A stretch of DNA of 64,000 nt from Ceratopteris richardii (lineage: Eukaryota; Streptophyta; Polypodiopsida; Polypodiales; Pteridaceae). Positions 44,436 to 56,070 of the stretch are shown here, piece after piece; position 1 is the first letter of the stretch, and each line of letters starts with the position of its first letter. The position numbers and the translations under genes were made by a program. The stretch spans positions 86,419,598 to 86,483,597 of the forward strand of contig CM035427.1 in assembly GCA_020310875.1 (NCBI GenBank), given 5' to 3'. The notes beneath the pieces were generated by a model that saw only the letters and a list, made by a program, of their open reading frames with translations, had not been told where the DNA came from and did not search any database.

Positions 44436-45422
44436 TCTTGATTTTTATCCTCCTTGATAATTGTTATTGTAATTGTTGTTGTAGCCATGGTTGCATCCTT
44501 GATTATGGTTGAACCTTCCTCTTGACTGTGAGTAGCCACCTCTTTGATATCCTCTTCCTCTCTGATTCTTGAAGTTCCTATAGCACTCATTTGTAGTGTG
44601 ATTAGACAATCCACATATGTTGCATGGGGAAGAGTTGAAAGGTCTCCCCCTACCTTGATTACCTCATCTGCCCCTTCCTCTTGAATTCGTACCTCTCCCT
44701 GCATAGTTAGCTTGAGAAGAAGTACCTTCATCCTCTACTTTCTTGTTGTTCCCTTTATCTTTAGACTTTCCTTTATCTGTGTATAGGGTAGACGAGTTGT
44801 TACCTCTTCCATTTCTGTTGAGCTTGGCTTCATGGGTAAATAGTTGTCCCATGAGTGTGGTAAGGTCTGGAATTTGTATATCCATGTAAAGGTCCATAGT
44901 AGTTGTAAAAGCTTCCCACTTATCATATGCCTTGATGCCATTGATTACCTATCTCACTATTTGCTCCTCTTCAATCTCCTCCCCTATGCTTGCCAATGGG
45001 TCAACCACATCTTTAACCTTGGTCACATACTTTGAAACACTTTGTTTGGGTTGCTTCCTTTGAGTGGTAAACTCAATCCATAATTGATTTTTTCTAGCTC
45101 TTGTATTGGAAGAAAAATATGAAGACAATGTATCCCAAGTCTCTTGGGAAGCTTTATAATTGCTAATGTGTGGAATAAGGGATTCATAGATAGATTTAAG
45201 TAGGTATGACCTTGCTAAAGCATCTTTGGCACACCATGAGTTTAGTCTTTCAAGCTCCTCTCTTGTAGGTTGTCCTTTGCTTCTGAAAATGGGCATTTCC
45301 TCATCTTTTGATATGTATCCATAGAGAGTCCTTCCTTGTAGATATGTATTCATCATCAAGGACCATGCTTGATAGTTGTTCCTATCCAATTTATCAATAA
45401 AAGAAGGGAAACCATCTCCCAT
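44414..45422 (-). pseudogene. gag: TE7 Gag
   Basis: 45422-44949 is an open 157-codon N-terminal part with the copia-gag pattern (FIDKLDRNNYQAWSLMM, then W.K.DALARSYLLKSI, ETWDTLSSYF, and EFTTQRKQPKQSVSKYV). It stops before LA..GEEIEEEQIV-R and continues in other frames. The zinc knuckle CNICGLSNHTTNEC (CX2CX4HX4C) is readable near 44630-44590, followed by Arg/Gly/Asn-rich RNA-binding sequence to about 44450. Confidence 0.87.
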
Positions 45423-45448
45423 TTTACCTCAACTTGTTGTGATACTAG

Positions 45449-46514
45449 TGTTGGGAGAGATGGATGGATACCTCAAGGAAGTGAGGTGGTACTGCCAAAA
45501 CCTACTTTGTACCTGCCCAATTTCACTTTAGGTTTATGTAGTAGGCCCTCTTAGCTTGCAAATGACATGAATAAAGTACCTATGTACTTTGGATATGATG
45601 CTTCAAACAATTGAATCAAAATAGATAACTTTGCAAATAGCTAGTGATCAAAAACATGCTATTTTGGTCTTGACACCTGCTGGAACTTTTGCTCAGTGCT
45701 CATAGTATTGTAGCAATTGATCAAAATCCTTTTGAGGGTATCTAATTCCCTTATGTATCTAATGATTACAACTATAATCACTTAAAATGATAGACCACAC
45801 ACTCAGAAATCATTTTAGCACTTAGATGCTTACCCTTGACTTTTAAGGAACTTAGCAGAGAATGACTAGAGAGCACTTCGACATGGATTTCTCACAATTG
45901 GTTGCAGCACATACCCTGAAAATTTGCTAGCATGAAGTAGAATTTTATCGGGTTCAACAAGATATAGATCATGGAAAGTTGTGGAGAGATCACTGAGATA
46001 TGATCATTCAAAGTTCACTGTACTGAGTGGAAAAAGCAGATAAATCAACAGTGATACTCAATGATGTATATGTATTATGGAACAAGACTTTACAAGATCA
46101 TTGGCAAGGAATTGATGCCAAATGATAGTAATATGAGTAATCAATGAAGTGAGCTACTCAAATCCAATAAGTGATTGGTGGAAGAGCTTCAATAGGATGC
46201 CTCATGGACCGCGAGTTTACAACTATCTTTTATAATGACTTCCTTCAAATTTGAATTTGAAATTCAAATTTGGCTCTCACTAAAAAGTGATTCCATTGAT
46301 CTAGGAGATATTCTCCCAATCCAAATTCGTAATTAATGCTTTATCTAACTCCACAAGTTTGTAGCCTTTTACAAGATTCTTTAATGAGTTAACCATTTAC
46401 AAATGGTAAACGATCACACAATTACAAGCAATGGTTCATGTGACTCATTATATGCTTCTTCATATGATTTTTCAAGTGAAGCCAAATTTGAAGGCTTGTC
46501 TGATTGCTCCAACA
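45449..46514 (-). repeat. TE7 5' LTR
   Basis: 1,066 bases. On the minus strand it starts TGTTGGAGCAAT and ends CTCTCCCAACA, and is followed by the degenerate primer site. Confidence 0.93.
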
Positions 46515-46722
46515 TGCATATCGCAAGGAAGCATGTCCCCTCTGTGCATAATTACAAATAACACCCAAGAGTAATCATAGTATGTATTCCTCAACCCTCC
46601 ATTACAAATAACATCCGAGAGTAATCATACTGAGAGGTAGATCGGCTATATTAAATATATGCTCTTAAAACTGACAAACTTAGCTAATAGAATTGCATAA
46701 CCAATAGATAAGGGCATAACAC
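46515..46722. other. Spacer between TE7 and TE8
   Basis: 208 bases of non-element DNA. Two 29-base near-copies (ATTACAAATAACA.CC.AGAG) lie at 46551 and 46601, a 50-base period. Confidence 0.6.
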
Positions 46723-47661
46723 TGATGGAGAGTATTAATCTCCAAAACAACAAAATAACCTTTATGTTAGAGCAGCTCTATATCAAGAACAACTCAAAAC
46801 CTCAACCAATTTTGGAAGATCAATGCCAAAATATCAAACTTTGAACTAACTGTGAAGAAACTAATTATTCAAAAACGTCTGCTCCATTTAATTCACTCAT
46901 TGACTGATCAAATGTGTAAATTTTTCTATGAAAGTTTATACAAGGTGTCTCCTAAATTTTATGCAGCTTCTTCAAGTTAAATCTCTCAAAACGATTTAGT
47001 AGATCTTGAGATTTGCTTCAAACAATGTACCTATGTTTGAAACTATTCTTCTATGTAGTTGACTTTGACACCTGCAACTTCTAATGCATAGTTCTCCCAA
47101 ATTAGACGTTGTTTATTCAAATGCTTTTAGGGAAAAGTAGCTTACCTTTCAAATTAAAGAATGAGTGCTTACTTTCTCAAAATGTTACATTGTAGAGGGA
47201 GATCTAATTAAAACATTGACCATCACGATTGCACCTATTCATGCCTTCACCTCTTTACATTTACACATGTAAATGTTCATGTCTTCAATTCTCTGAGCCT
47301 GATGGACAAAAGATCATGACTTAGATTTCAGAAGTTTTCTTCTATTCTCATGAAAACAATTGATTTGATGAATCTCATTCATTCATCACATACATTCTTC
47401 TTCTACTCATCAATACTTGGTCTATATCGTTCCTCTCTCTTCTGTCCCGACTCTATTCTTGTATATATAGGCATATATGTACAAACTCGTCACCATTACA
47501 AAGGTATAAGTGAACTAATTTTAAGCTTATTGTACATGTAAGTACAAGTCTTCATCTTCTGACCATGCTCTAATCTTCAAGCCTCAGAATTTGATCTTTT
47601 CTTTTTTATTTGACTTCAATCCTTGTCCAAATCATCAATTGTTTATTGTCCTACACCAACA
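46723..47661 (-). repeat. TE8 3' LTR
   Basis: 939 bases. A TATA-like run (plus TATATATAG near 47463) is shared with the other copy. Relative to the 5' LTR it lacks about 98 bases near 47302. Confidence 0.92.
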
Positions 47662-47676
47662 ACTCCCCCTCAATCA

Positions 47677-48279
47677 TCAATTGTGATTTTCTCCATCTTC
47701 TTTATACATGTCATGTCTTTGAACCTTTTGCAACTTAGGTCCATCCAAGCTTTTGGTTAACATGTCTACAATTTGATCTTTTGTGGAAGTATGTATGACC
47801 TCAATTTCTTTATCAATCACCTTCTCTCTCAAGAAATGATATTGAATCTCAATATGTTTAGTCCTAACATGAAATACAGGGTTAGCAGCTAGATACAATG
47901 TACTCATATTATCTCCATGAATAGTGGGTGTACTCAGAATGATGTCAAAACTCTTCATGAGAGTCTTTAAACATATAACCTCCTTTGCAGCTTCAACCAT
48001 ACCTTTATACTCTACTTCTGTGGATGACAAAGCAACTGTATGTTGCTTCTTAGAACACCAAGAGATTAACTTATCTCCCACGTAACATAGATACCCATAG
48101 GTTGATCTCCTATCATCAGGATTACCTGCCCAATTTGTATCATTATATATCTTGATGTTTGTATCTGATGTGAATCCATAATACAAACCTTCTTTGAGTG
48201 TACCCTTAATATATCTTAGCATCATTTGTCCTACAATCCAATGTTCTTTCCTAGGAAATTGCATGAATTGAGACAACAC
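47677..48279 (-). pseudogene. TE8 RNase H
   Basis: 200 codons: YIKGTLKEGLYYGF, then NDTNWAGNPDDRRSTYGYL, where copia RNase H normally has DADWAG, KKQHTVALSSTEVEY, IHGDNMSTLYLA, HVRTKHIEIQYHFLRE and DQIVDMLTKSL. It ends just before the polypurine tract and 3' LTR. Confidence 0.92.
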
Positions 48280-48812
48280 TCATACTGCATATGAAAAATC
48301 AGGCCTAGTTAATGTAGCATATATTAAACTACTAACTAGACTTTGATATATCTTCATGTCCTTGAATTCTTCTCCTCCATATCTGCTCAATTTATGATTC
48401 ACCTCCATTGTAGTAGGTGTGACCCTGCAATTTTCCATTTTAAACTTGATTATCAAATTCTTCAAATACCTTTCTTGAGTCACATATACTCCATGTTGAG
48501 TATATGAAATCTCCATGCCCAAGAAATATGACAAGTCTCCCAAGTCACTTATTTTAAACTCTTTCTCCATTTTCTTCTTAAGGCTTCGTATGCCCTTCTC
48601 ATCTGTAGCTGTAAGAATTATGTCATGAACATATATGCAAATGTAAATGAACCCATCATCACTTGCTTTAACAAGCAAGCTACTATCTGCCTTAGACACT
48701 TGGAAACCAAACTTCACAAGTCTATAGTTCCATGCCCTTGGGTCCAGCTTCAAACCATACAAAGCTCTCTTGAGCTTACATACATACTCTAGATACCTTT
48801 TATCCTTGAAAC
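48280..48812 (-). pseudogene. TE8 RT, downstream part
   Basis: Continues directly from EQPEGF with FKDKRYLEYVCKLKRALYGLK, LLVKASDDGFIYICIYV, then the catalytic box, which reads YVHD instead of YVDD, so one metal-binding Asp is lost. SDLGDLSYFLGMEISY follows. Confidence 0.92.
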
Positions 48813-49666
48813 TGTTGGAATCAATGTCCAATAGTTCTTATTCCATGTGAACCTAAAACTTCATAGTATGAAACCATCTTTTAGAAAGCTAAAATAAAAC
48901 AAAGCAAAGGCGGAGCAAACATTCCATAGCAAAATACGATTTGAAAAGCATATGATCGACATTGACTTCTATTTTTAATCCAACACATGCTATTAAAAAG
49001 CATGCGATCATAAAAAAACGCTGGAAGTTTTGCGCTACGTATGTTTTTGCTTTATGGAGGAGGCTACGATTTTTCTTTATTGAAGGTTCTTCGCTATAGC
49101 TTTATTTTGAGAACCTCGCCTATATAAGCACCATGTGGGCATACTCTACAACAAAATTCAAGAGAGCTCTTGGTGTTCTGAAGTTTTGGAGGTGAAGTTT
49201 TGGTGAAGGAGAGGCTACTCTCTTGGAGCAAGAAGTCTTCTACAAGGTGGTGGTAACTATCTTTTGTGAGTTAACCTTATATTTTGTTTTTAGGGTTTCT
49301 CTACCTTAATCTCAAAATTAGGGTTGGTTGATTTACAATTTTGTTACTCTATTTTGTGAGAATAAGGTTAGCTTCATTGCACATTCACTTCACACACTTA
49401 GATTATTTCAACATAATCTAAATTTTGTATCATCATCTTCTTGAATATTCTTCCATTAGTGAGTGCACCACTTTATATGGTTGAGTAGTACTCCCATGTT
49501 GTAATTTAGACATCTATTTTTTAGTGAGTAAGCATCCAGCTTACGTTCTCTATCCTTGTCTCAGTATCTCTTTCTTTCTATCTCTCACTTATCATCTTAA
49601 TTAATTAAGTGTGTATGCTCAAAAGGTTTTAGTATTAGAATGATCCTAGGGCCCCAAATTCCAACA
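48813..49666 (+). repeat. TE9 5' LTR
   Basis: TGTTGGAATC to ATTCCAACA. TATA box TATATAAG at 49121-49128. Confidence 0.95.
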
Positions 49667-49740
49667 CTTGGTATTAGAGCATAATTGCATAGCATAATTG
49701 ACATACACACTTAGTTAAGATCAGTGAGATTAGAATTGAG

Positions 49741-50790
49741 ATTGAGGACAAGTTGGATGGATCTTCTAATTATCCCATGTGGAGTTTCATGATGATGAAT
49801 ATTTTAGTAACAAAGGATTTATGGAGTATCATCAAAGGATCCTTAACAAGACCCAGACGAGAAGGCGAAGAAGGAGCCACAGCAGCTTTAAGAGGTACTT
49901 GAATTACTATTACAGAACCAACTGAAGAAGAGGTAACCACTTCGACATCTAGAGTCACAGGTAGGTCTTTACCTACAGTTCCTCCTATTGAAGATCAGGC
50001 AAGGTGGGATGCTAGAGATGCTTTAGCACTTTCATTCATAGCAATGAGTGTTAAAAATCATATTGTACCACAGATCAGATCTTGCAAAAGTTCTAGACAA
50101 GCTTGGTTGAAGCTTGAGAATCTTTTTCACAGCAAAAATCTTGCTGTGAAAGCTCACTTGAGGAGAACACTAACAAATACAAGGATGAAGGTTGGTGAGT
50201 CAATTCAAACCCACATTACGAGACTCGTTGACTTGAGAGATCAACTTCTAAATTAGGAGTTGAGATATGTGATAAAGAAATGGTAAATACGCTGATTAAT
50301 TCACTTCCTATTTCATATCAATCTTTTATAACCACTCTTACCCTTACCACAAGACATAGAGAGGTCACATTTCAAGAGCTAGAGTTCTTTTTACTTCAAG
50401 ATGAAGATCAGTTGAAGGGAATGGAAGAGAATGAAGAAGCACTTTCATCTTCATCAAAGGGTAAAAGTAAGAATAAGGATAAGAAGGAAAAGCAATCCAC
50501 GAAGGAAAGTAGGTCCCTCTCACCTTCTACTTCAGATTCTGTTTCTACTACATCTAAAGAGAAGTCTTCTAAGAAGAAGGAAGTTATATGTTTTTACTGC
50601 AAGAAATCTGGACATTTAAAAGCAACATGTTATAAAAGGATTGTAGCAGAAAAGAAAAAGGTATCAAGTAATGTTGCAGAAGATGATAAAAAAGGGAAAT
50701 CGCAAGGTGATTCTTATGACTGTATCACCATTGAGGGAGTAGCTTTTGATCAAGTAGCTTTACAAGTTCTTTCAGCAAATCCTTGGATAT
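49741..50790 (+). pseudogene. gag: TE9 Gag
   Basis: Opens near 49741 (EDKLDGSSNYPMWSFMMMNI), with a TGA at about 49900, and continues through MSVKNHIVPQIRSCKSSRQAW and MKVGESIQTHITRLVDLRDQLLN to 50256. A one-base deletion there shifts the frame; 50280 onward carries LINSLPISYQSF, a Ser/Lys-rich linker and the zinc knuckle CFYCKKSGHLKATC. Confidence 0.88.
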
Positions 50791-51371
50791 TTGACTCAGG
50801 TGCTACAAAGCAGATGACAGGTTGCAGAGATGTGTTTTCTTCTCTTTCCTATTCTTCAGGTAGAAGAGTTATTATTGCAAATGGTAATGATTTGGATGTT
50901 GTGGGAATAGGTACAGCAACCCTAAAGTCAAGAGAAGATGGTAATTTTCAGATTTCAGATGTTCTATATGTACCTGAAATGAAGAAGAATCTGCTATCTA
51001 TATCTGCATTTTTAGGTGATGGTTTTAAAGTTGTATTTGACAGAGATCTTTGTAAGATCTTATCACACAAAGACAACAAGTGTATTTTACAAGGTGAGCA
51101 TAGAGGAGGGATCTTTGTTTTGTCAAAAATGATTCAGGCATATGCGATAAAATCTTGGTCATCGGTGGAAGATATGAAGCTATGGCATGAAAGATTTGGA
51201 CATATTAGTTTTGGAGCTCTCAAGAGTATCAAAAACAGAGGTATGGTTGAGAGTTTACCCTCATTCAAGCTACCAGATGATTCAAATATATGTGAAGGTT
51301 GTATTGAAGGTAAGATCCATAAATTATCTTTAAAGAAACATGGTCATATTACAGCTACTAGGAAATTGTAG
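50280..51371 (+). pseudogene. TE9 Gag C-terminus, protease and GAG-pre-integrase, 363 codons
   Basis: After the knuckle comes the protease site WIFDSGATKQMT at about residues 165-176. LYVPEMKKNLLSISAFLGDG and LWHERFGHISFGALKSI follow, then CEGCIEGKIHKL. The ORF ends at a TAG at 51369 in RKL-VIHSNVNGP, where Gln is expected (CAG to TAG). Confidence 0.9.
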
Positions 51372-52233
51372 GTTATTCATTCAAATGTGAATGGACCTAT
51401 GAGAGCAGACTCTATTCCGGGCTCTTAGGCATTTTGTTCCATTTTTTGATGATTTTACGAGATACTCATGGATCTATGGTCTTAAGTTGAAGTCAAAAGT
51501 ATTTCCTATGTTCAAGAAGTTTGTAGCTATGGTTGAAAATGAAAGTCAGGAAATTACCCAGTTTCTTAGAAGTGATAGAGGTGGAGAATACTTATCAAAT
51601 GAGTTCCAGACATTTCTTGATGATAAAGGTATTATTCAACATCTTACTATTGCTTATACTCCTCAGCAGAATGGTGTTGCAAAAAGAAAGAATAGAGTAC
51701 TTGTTGAGATGATGCAGAGCATGATGGCGTCCAAGAAGCTTTCATCAAAATTCTGGTTTGATGCAATGCATACAGCTAATCACATTTTGAACAGGTCATC
51801 TACAAAAGCTTTAAAGGTAATCACACCTTATGAAGCTTATAATGGTAGAAAACCTAATGTGAGTTACTTCAGAGTGGTTGGATCACTTTCTTATGTACCT
51901 ATTGAGAAAAAGGACCGAGGCAAACTAGATGTAAAGGCAAAGAGAACTATTTTTATTGGATATCCTCTTGAGAGTAAAGGATACAGGTTTTATGTTCTAA
52001 AGACAATTGAAGTTATTCTTTCACGTAATGCTTATATTGTTGAAAATAAGGTTTATGATAAAGAAGCAACAATTCCAGAGTTCATTAGTGAAAATGACTA
52101 TGGATTTTTTAGAAAGATTCTAGATGTACATGTTTAGCCATATCAGGAGGGAGTTAAAATTCCCAGGATTCAAGAAAGAGTTGAAGAAAGAGGAATTTCA
52201 CAACCTTCTACAGAGTCAGTTCCACAAGAGACT
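51372..52233 (+). pseudogene. TE9 integrase
   Basis: 51372-51486 is broken. 51487-52137 holds the core with LRSDRGGEYLSNEF (second Asp), then NGVAKRKN, where the catalytic Glu is Lys (codon 51682-51684), and PYEAYNGRKPNVSYFRVVGSL with the tail shared with TE4. It stops at 52135-52137 where TE4 has Gln. Confidence 0.9.
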
Positions 52234-53508
52234 TTGATTCCAGAAATAGAAGAAGTTAGAGTTCCGAAAAGTCCTAGTACCTCCGTAGGACAAGTTCCAG
52301 AATCTGTGGAAGTTGAAAGTTCAGAAAGAGTTTTGCCACTATTTAAGGATACACATACGTGGTTATATCAGACTTGGAAAGATAGTGGTATAAAGACTTT
52401 TACTGGAAGAACAAGGAGTCAGACTAGACAACAATAACAAGATCATATAAGAACAAGAATTAAGACTAGACACCAACAACAAAGAGATCATGTAAGTTTT
52501 GTTGAAGACTTTGAGATTCATGATATTTTGGCACTTATGGCTATTGAAGATTAATCTGCATGTGTTAAAGATGCACTTAACATTCCTATTTGGAGAAAAG
52601 CTATGCAAGAAGAGATTGATTCTATTCATAAGAATCAAACTTGGCAGCTATGTAAGTAAGTAGAGGGAAAGAAGGCTATAGGTGTACAATGGATCTTCAA
52701 AATCAAAAGGAAAGCAGATGGTACTATTGATAGATACAAGGCCAGGTTAGTTGTGAAAGGATATGCACAACAAAAAGGTATTGATTATGATGAGACATTC
52801 GCTCCTACATCTAGGATGACTGTTATTAGGTCAATACTTGCTCTAGCAGCACATATTGGTTGGCATATATATCAACTTGACATTAAGATTGCTTTTCTAA
52901 ATGGTGATTTACATGCGGATGTATATATTCAGTAGCCAGAAGGTTTTGAAGATACAGGTAAAAAACACTTAGTGTGTAAGCTTATAAAAGCTTTATATGG
53001 ATTGAAACAGGCACCTAGAGCATGGTATGAAAAGATACATACATATCTTTTATCCATTGATTTCCATAACTCAGATGCAGCTCCAACTCTTTATGTCAAA
53101 GTTGAACCCGGTATGATGATTATAGCAATCACTTATGTGGATGATATTATAATCACAGGTCCTAGAGATCAAGATTTGCAGATGTTCAAAGAACAATTGA
53201 AGCAAACATTTGATGTGAATGATTTAGGCATTTTGCATTATTATCTTGGGATTACGTTTCTGTTTCGAGATGAGTGTATCTATATGACACAGCAGAAGTA
53301 CATTGAGAAACTTTTGGAGAGGTTTCAGATGGTTGATTCTAAACCTATGCAAACACCTATGGATCAGAATGCATCTTTACAGATGGTAGCAGATGCAGAG
53401 TCATTTGATGCTACTTTATATAGTCAAGGAGTTGGTTGCTTGATATATCTATGTAATATGCCTCCTGATATACAGTTTGCAGCTTCTCAAGTATCAAGGT
53501 TCATGTAG
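52234..53508 (+). pseudogene. TE9 reverse transcriptase
   Basis: One frame throughout, with stops at about 52435, 52552, 52657 and 52936 and an end at 53506. Motifs: WRKAMQEEIDSI, VQWIFKIKRKADG, KGYAQQKGIDYDETFAP, YQLDIKIAFLNGDL, LYGLKQAPRAWYEKIH and an intact YVDD in ITYVDDIIITG. QTFDVNDLGILHYYLGITF follows. Two of these stops (52936 and 53506) replace expected Gln. Confidence 0.92.
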
Positions 53509-53909
53509 AATCCGAGAGTGTTACATTGGAAAGTAGTAAAGTGGATCTTTTGATATTTGAAGGTAACTTCAAAATTTTCTATGGTATTTTCAAAATCTAC
53601 ACATTTATTACTAAAAGGATTTTCAGATTTTGATTGGGCAGGTGATAGAGACACAAGAAAAAGCACTAGTGGATATTGTTTTTATCTTGGAGATTGTCTT
53701 AACTCATGGCTTTCAAAGAGACAACCCACTATTGCCACTTCATCGTGTGAAGGTGAATATCGTGCAGCATTTACAGCTACTCTAGAGTCAGTTTGGTTGC
53801 AGAAGATTTTCACTTATCTTGATGTGAGAGTACATATACCCATTCAGATATTTTCAGATAGCTAGAGTGCTATAACTATAGCTAAGAATCCAGTGCATCA
53901 TGCAAGAAC
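53509..53909 (+). pseudogene. TE9 RNase H, part before TE10
   Basis: Same frame as RT after stops at 53506 and about 53551: SDFDWAGDRDTRKSTSGYCF, KRQPTIATSSCEGEYRAA and a TAG at about 53863 in a SDSQSA-type motif. It is cut by TE10 in HHART. Confidence 0.92.
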
Positions 53910-54475
53910 TGTTAAAATGCTCTTTTACATTACAGGCATTTTAAGTTCTTTCAGGTTCTTGGGAGTGGTAGGGGTCTGATAAATCAGAGGCCCTGTAACT
54001 TGATTTTCTCAATTAACTTATCCAAACCACAATACATTAACATTCAAAACTCCGTTTAATACGAATTGTTGTCAAGACTCTGATTAGTCCTCTCACAAAT
54101 TTATTGATCATACTCAGGTTAATACTTTCTCAGTACGTAGCGCCGGAGTTATTCATTACCATAACATAGACTTATGATCCTTAACGTAATGGACTGTGTT
54201 AATCACAAGTTAATGTAATTAAACAAAGATGAAAACATTAATACTCAGACTTCTCGAACACTGCACTATGACTTCTCCACAGACCGCAATCGCCCATAGA
54301 GACAGTCAGGCGATTCCGCATGTCCGTCACCACAATGCCTTTTTATTAGTTGATAAGCCGATACATCTCTTCACACGACCTTTCAGTTCGTTCGGAATAT
54401 GAAACCTTTCAATTCACGCGGGATAGGAAACTATAGGAATTATGAAAATACAAAGTGCCAATCCGGCGGCTTACA
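53910..54475 (-). repeat. TE10 3' LTR
   Basis: 566 bases. On the minus strand TGTAAGCCG to CATTTTAACA. Lacks a 10-base CTACCGGAGC-like segment present in the other LTR. Confidence 0.93.
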
Positions 54476-54516
54476 CTGGCATGCATGGTGGACTTGAACC
54501 CGCAGTGATACAAAAT

Positions 54517-55569
54517 TTAGGGCTCATCTACTATACCCTGTATATATATGGTTTTGGCTAACTTAAAAGTTCTAGAAATCTTCTGTTTCAGCGAGTCCAA
54601 TATCTTTTTTAGGATCTCCGGTTCTACGAGCTGAGCATCAGTTCTAAATGAACTTGCCGCAATTACTTGACCAATCAAAATTTCAGCTTGTGTCTGCAAA
54701 AAGGCCTCTTGCAGGTAGAAATCATTTGCAAGGGCGGCGTCACGACTCAATTTCATGTCTTCAATCTGCTTGTCGATTCTGGATAATCTGTCAGCTTGAA
54801 CACCTAATTGCTTTTCTCTTCTCTCCAGCTCGTGGGCTTGATACTGGATAGTCTGGTAATATGCATCTCGTTCCTTTCTTACCCCTGCTGTCTCCTTCTG
54901 CAGTTGATTAGTTGAGATCATCTGAGCTTTAAGAGTAGAATTTGCCTCAAACAAATTGGCATTTGCTCTCTGGAGCTCTTCATTAGTCCGCTTGGCTAAA
55001 TTAGCCATCTCCTTCACAACTTCATCTAGCTATACTCATGTTTCTTCCAGTAAATTTCCAAGTGCCACGCGAGCATCCTCTTTATCCTGGGGCACCAACA
55101 CTATTCCGGTATGTTGCTGCTTAGTCGCTGCAATGCTGGCAATGATAGATTCCACCAAAGCGATCATGTCATCGAGAATGCCCGCAACCATAATTTGCAC
55201 ATCTTCTTGAATCGAGTGCTGAGAATCCGCCCAAGAAGAGTTCTCTTTGGAATCAGTAGTGGATGCACTGTGTTCCTGTTGTCGGATGGGAGAAGACTGG
55301 GTAGACGAATCAAAGTGAATTGAGGTGGCAATGTCGTGGAAAATTTCTTCTTCATTTCTTTCTGCTTCATTTCCAGTGGCGGAACCTTGTTCTTGACTTT
55401 CAGAGGTGCTTATCCTTCTGCGTTTCCGGCGAAGGAGTTGGAAGATATCTTCATCATCATCTTCTTCGTCTTCGAGCACTTGGGCAGACTCTTCATGATA
55501 CAAAATTGGAGCTCTTGGTAGAGGTTGCACGGCTTGAATAACTGGGAACAGAAAGGTAATGATATGCAA
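54517..55569 (-). pseudogene. TE10 post-pol ORF: acidic region, basic cluster and coiled coil
   Basis: 55569-55036 and 55017-54517 share one frame with two close stops at about 55036-55030. The first part has an acidic EDEEDDDEDIF tract followed at once by RRKRRRI, which could be a nuclear localisation signal, then a Ser/Gln/Glu-rich segment. The second part is a regular coiled coil (LAKRTNEELQRANANLFEAN, then ERREKQLGVQADRLSRID). I recognise no family. The ORF occupies the same place, after integrase, as the coiled-coil ORF of TE1. On the minus strand a pyrimidine-rich TTTCTGTTCCCAG at about 55541-55553 looks like a splice acceptor at its start. Confidence 0.6.
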
Positions 55570-55767
55570 TAAACATGAATGTGGAAGCTCTCCCTTGTTA
55601 ACATGCTTAATAACCGTAATGCATTCACGGTGAATGCGTCAGAAATAGAACGAGGCAAAATTAACAGGCTCACGGGAAGCCATGTCAATTATCGAATAAA
55701 ACGGGTGTGAAATCCCATAAGTACGTTTCTATAAATTCAATATGGCAACTAAGAATTGTAATGCGGT

Positions 55768-56043
55768 TCAATCGGGATTAGGATGACACAAGATGGCGTA
55801 TTCGTTCGATGAGTGTCCACAGGAGGGTATTGAATGTGCCATAGCGATGATTGAGTTTGCTTCATGTGGTGGAATGCAGCGAAGTAATACACCAGTGTGG
55901 TCCATATAGTACAGCTGTCCTACCAGCAACCAAAATCGGCGACTATAAACTGCAATCTTCCGTCGCATAGCAGGAGGTGTATGAAGAGGAAGACATCCAT
56001 CAGTCAGGAATGTTAACAACGTATCATAATAGGAAGACGGCAT
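55768..56043 (-). pseudogene. TE10 integrase zinc-finger fragment
   Basis: 91 codons ending with LYYMDHTGVLLRCIPPHE and AHSIPSCGHSS, the His part of the HHCC finger. The integrase core is missing and the sequence goes to an unrelated ORF. Confidence 0.75.
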
Positions 56044-56070
56044 AGGATGGTCGATAGATTCATCACAAGC

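Larger units (their letters stand above)
40176..46514 (-). mobile_element. TE7: full-length Ty1/copia retrotransposon
   Basis: Two LTRs of 1,066 bases each enclose a complete gag-protease-integrase-RT-RNase H series on the minus strand. A perfect 5-base target duplication TGCAT flanks it (40171-40175 and 46515-46519), so the ends are exact. A polypurine tract (minus GAGGGGGAGC, 41242-41251) precedes the 3' LTR. The primer site next to the right LTR is degenerate (TAGTATCACAAC, compare TGGTATCAGAGC). Internal stops and a deletion in integrase make it inactive. Confidence 0.95.
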
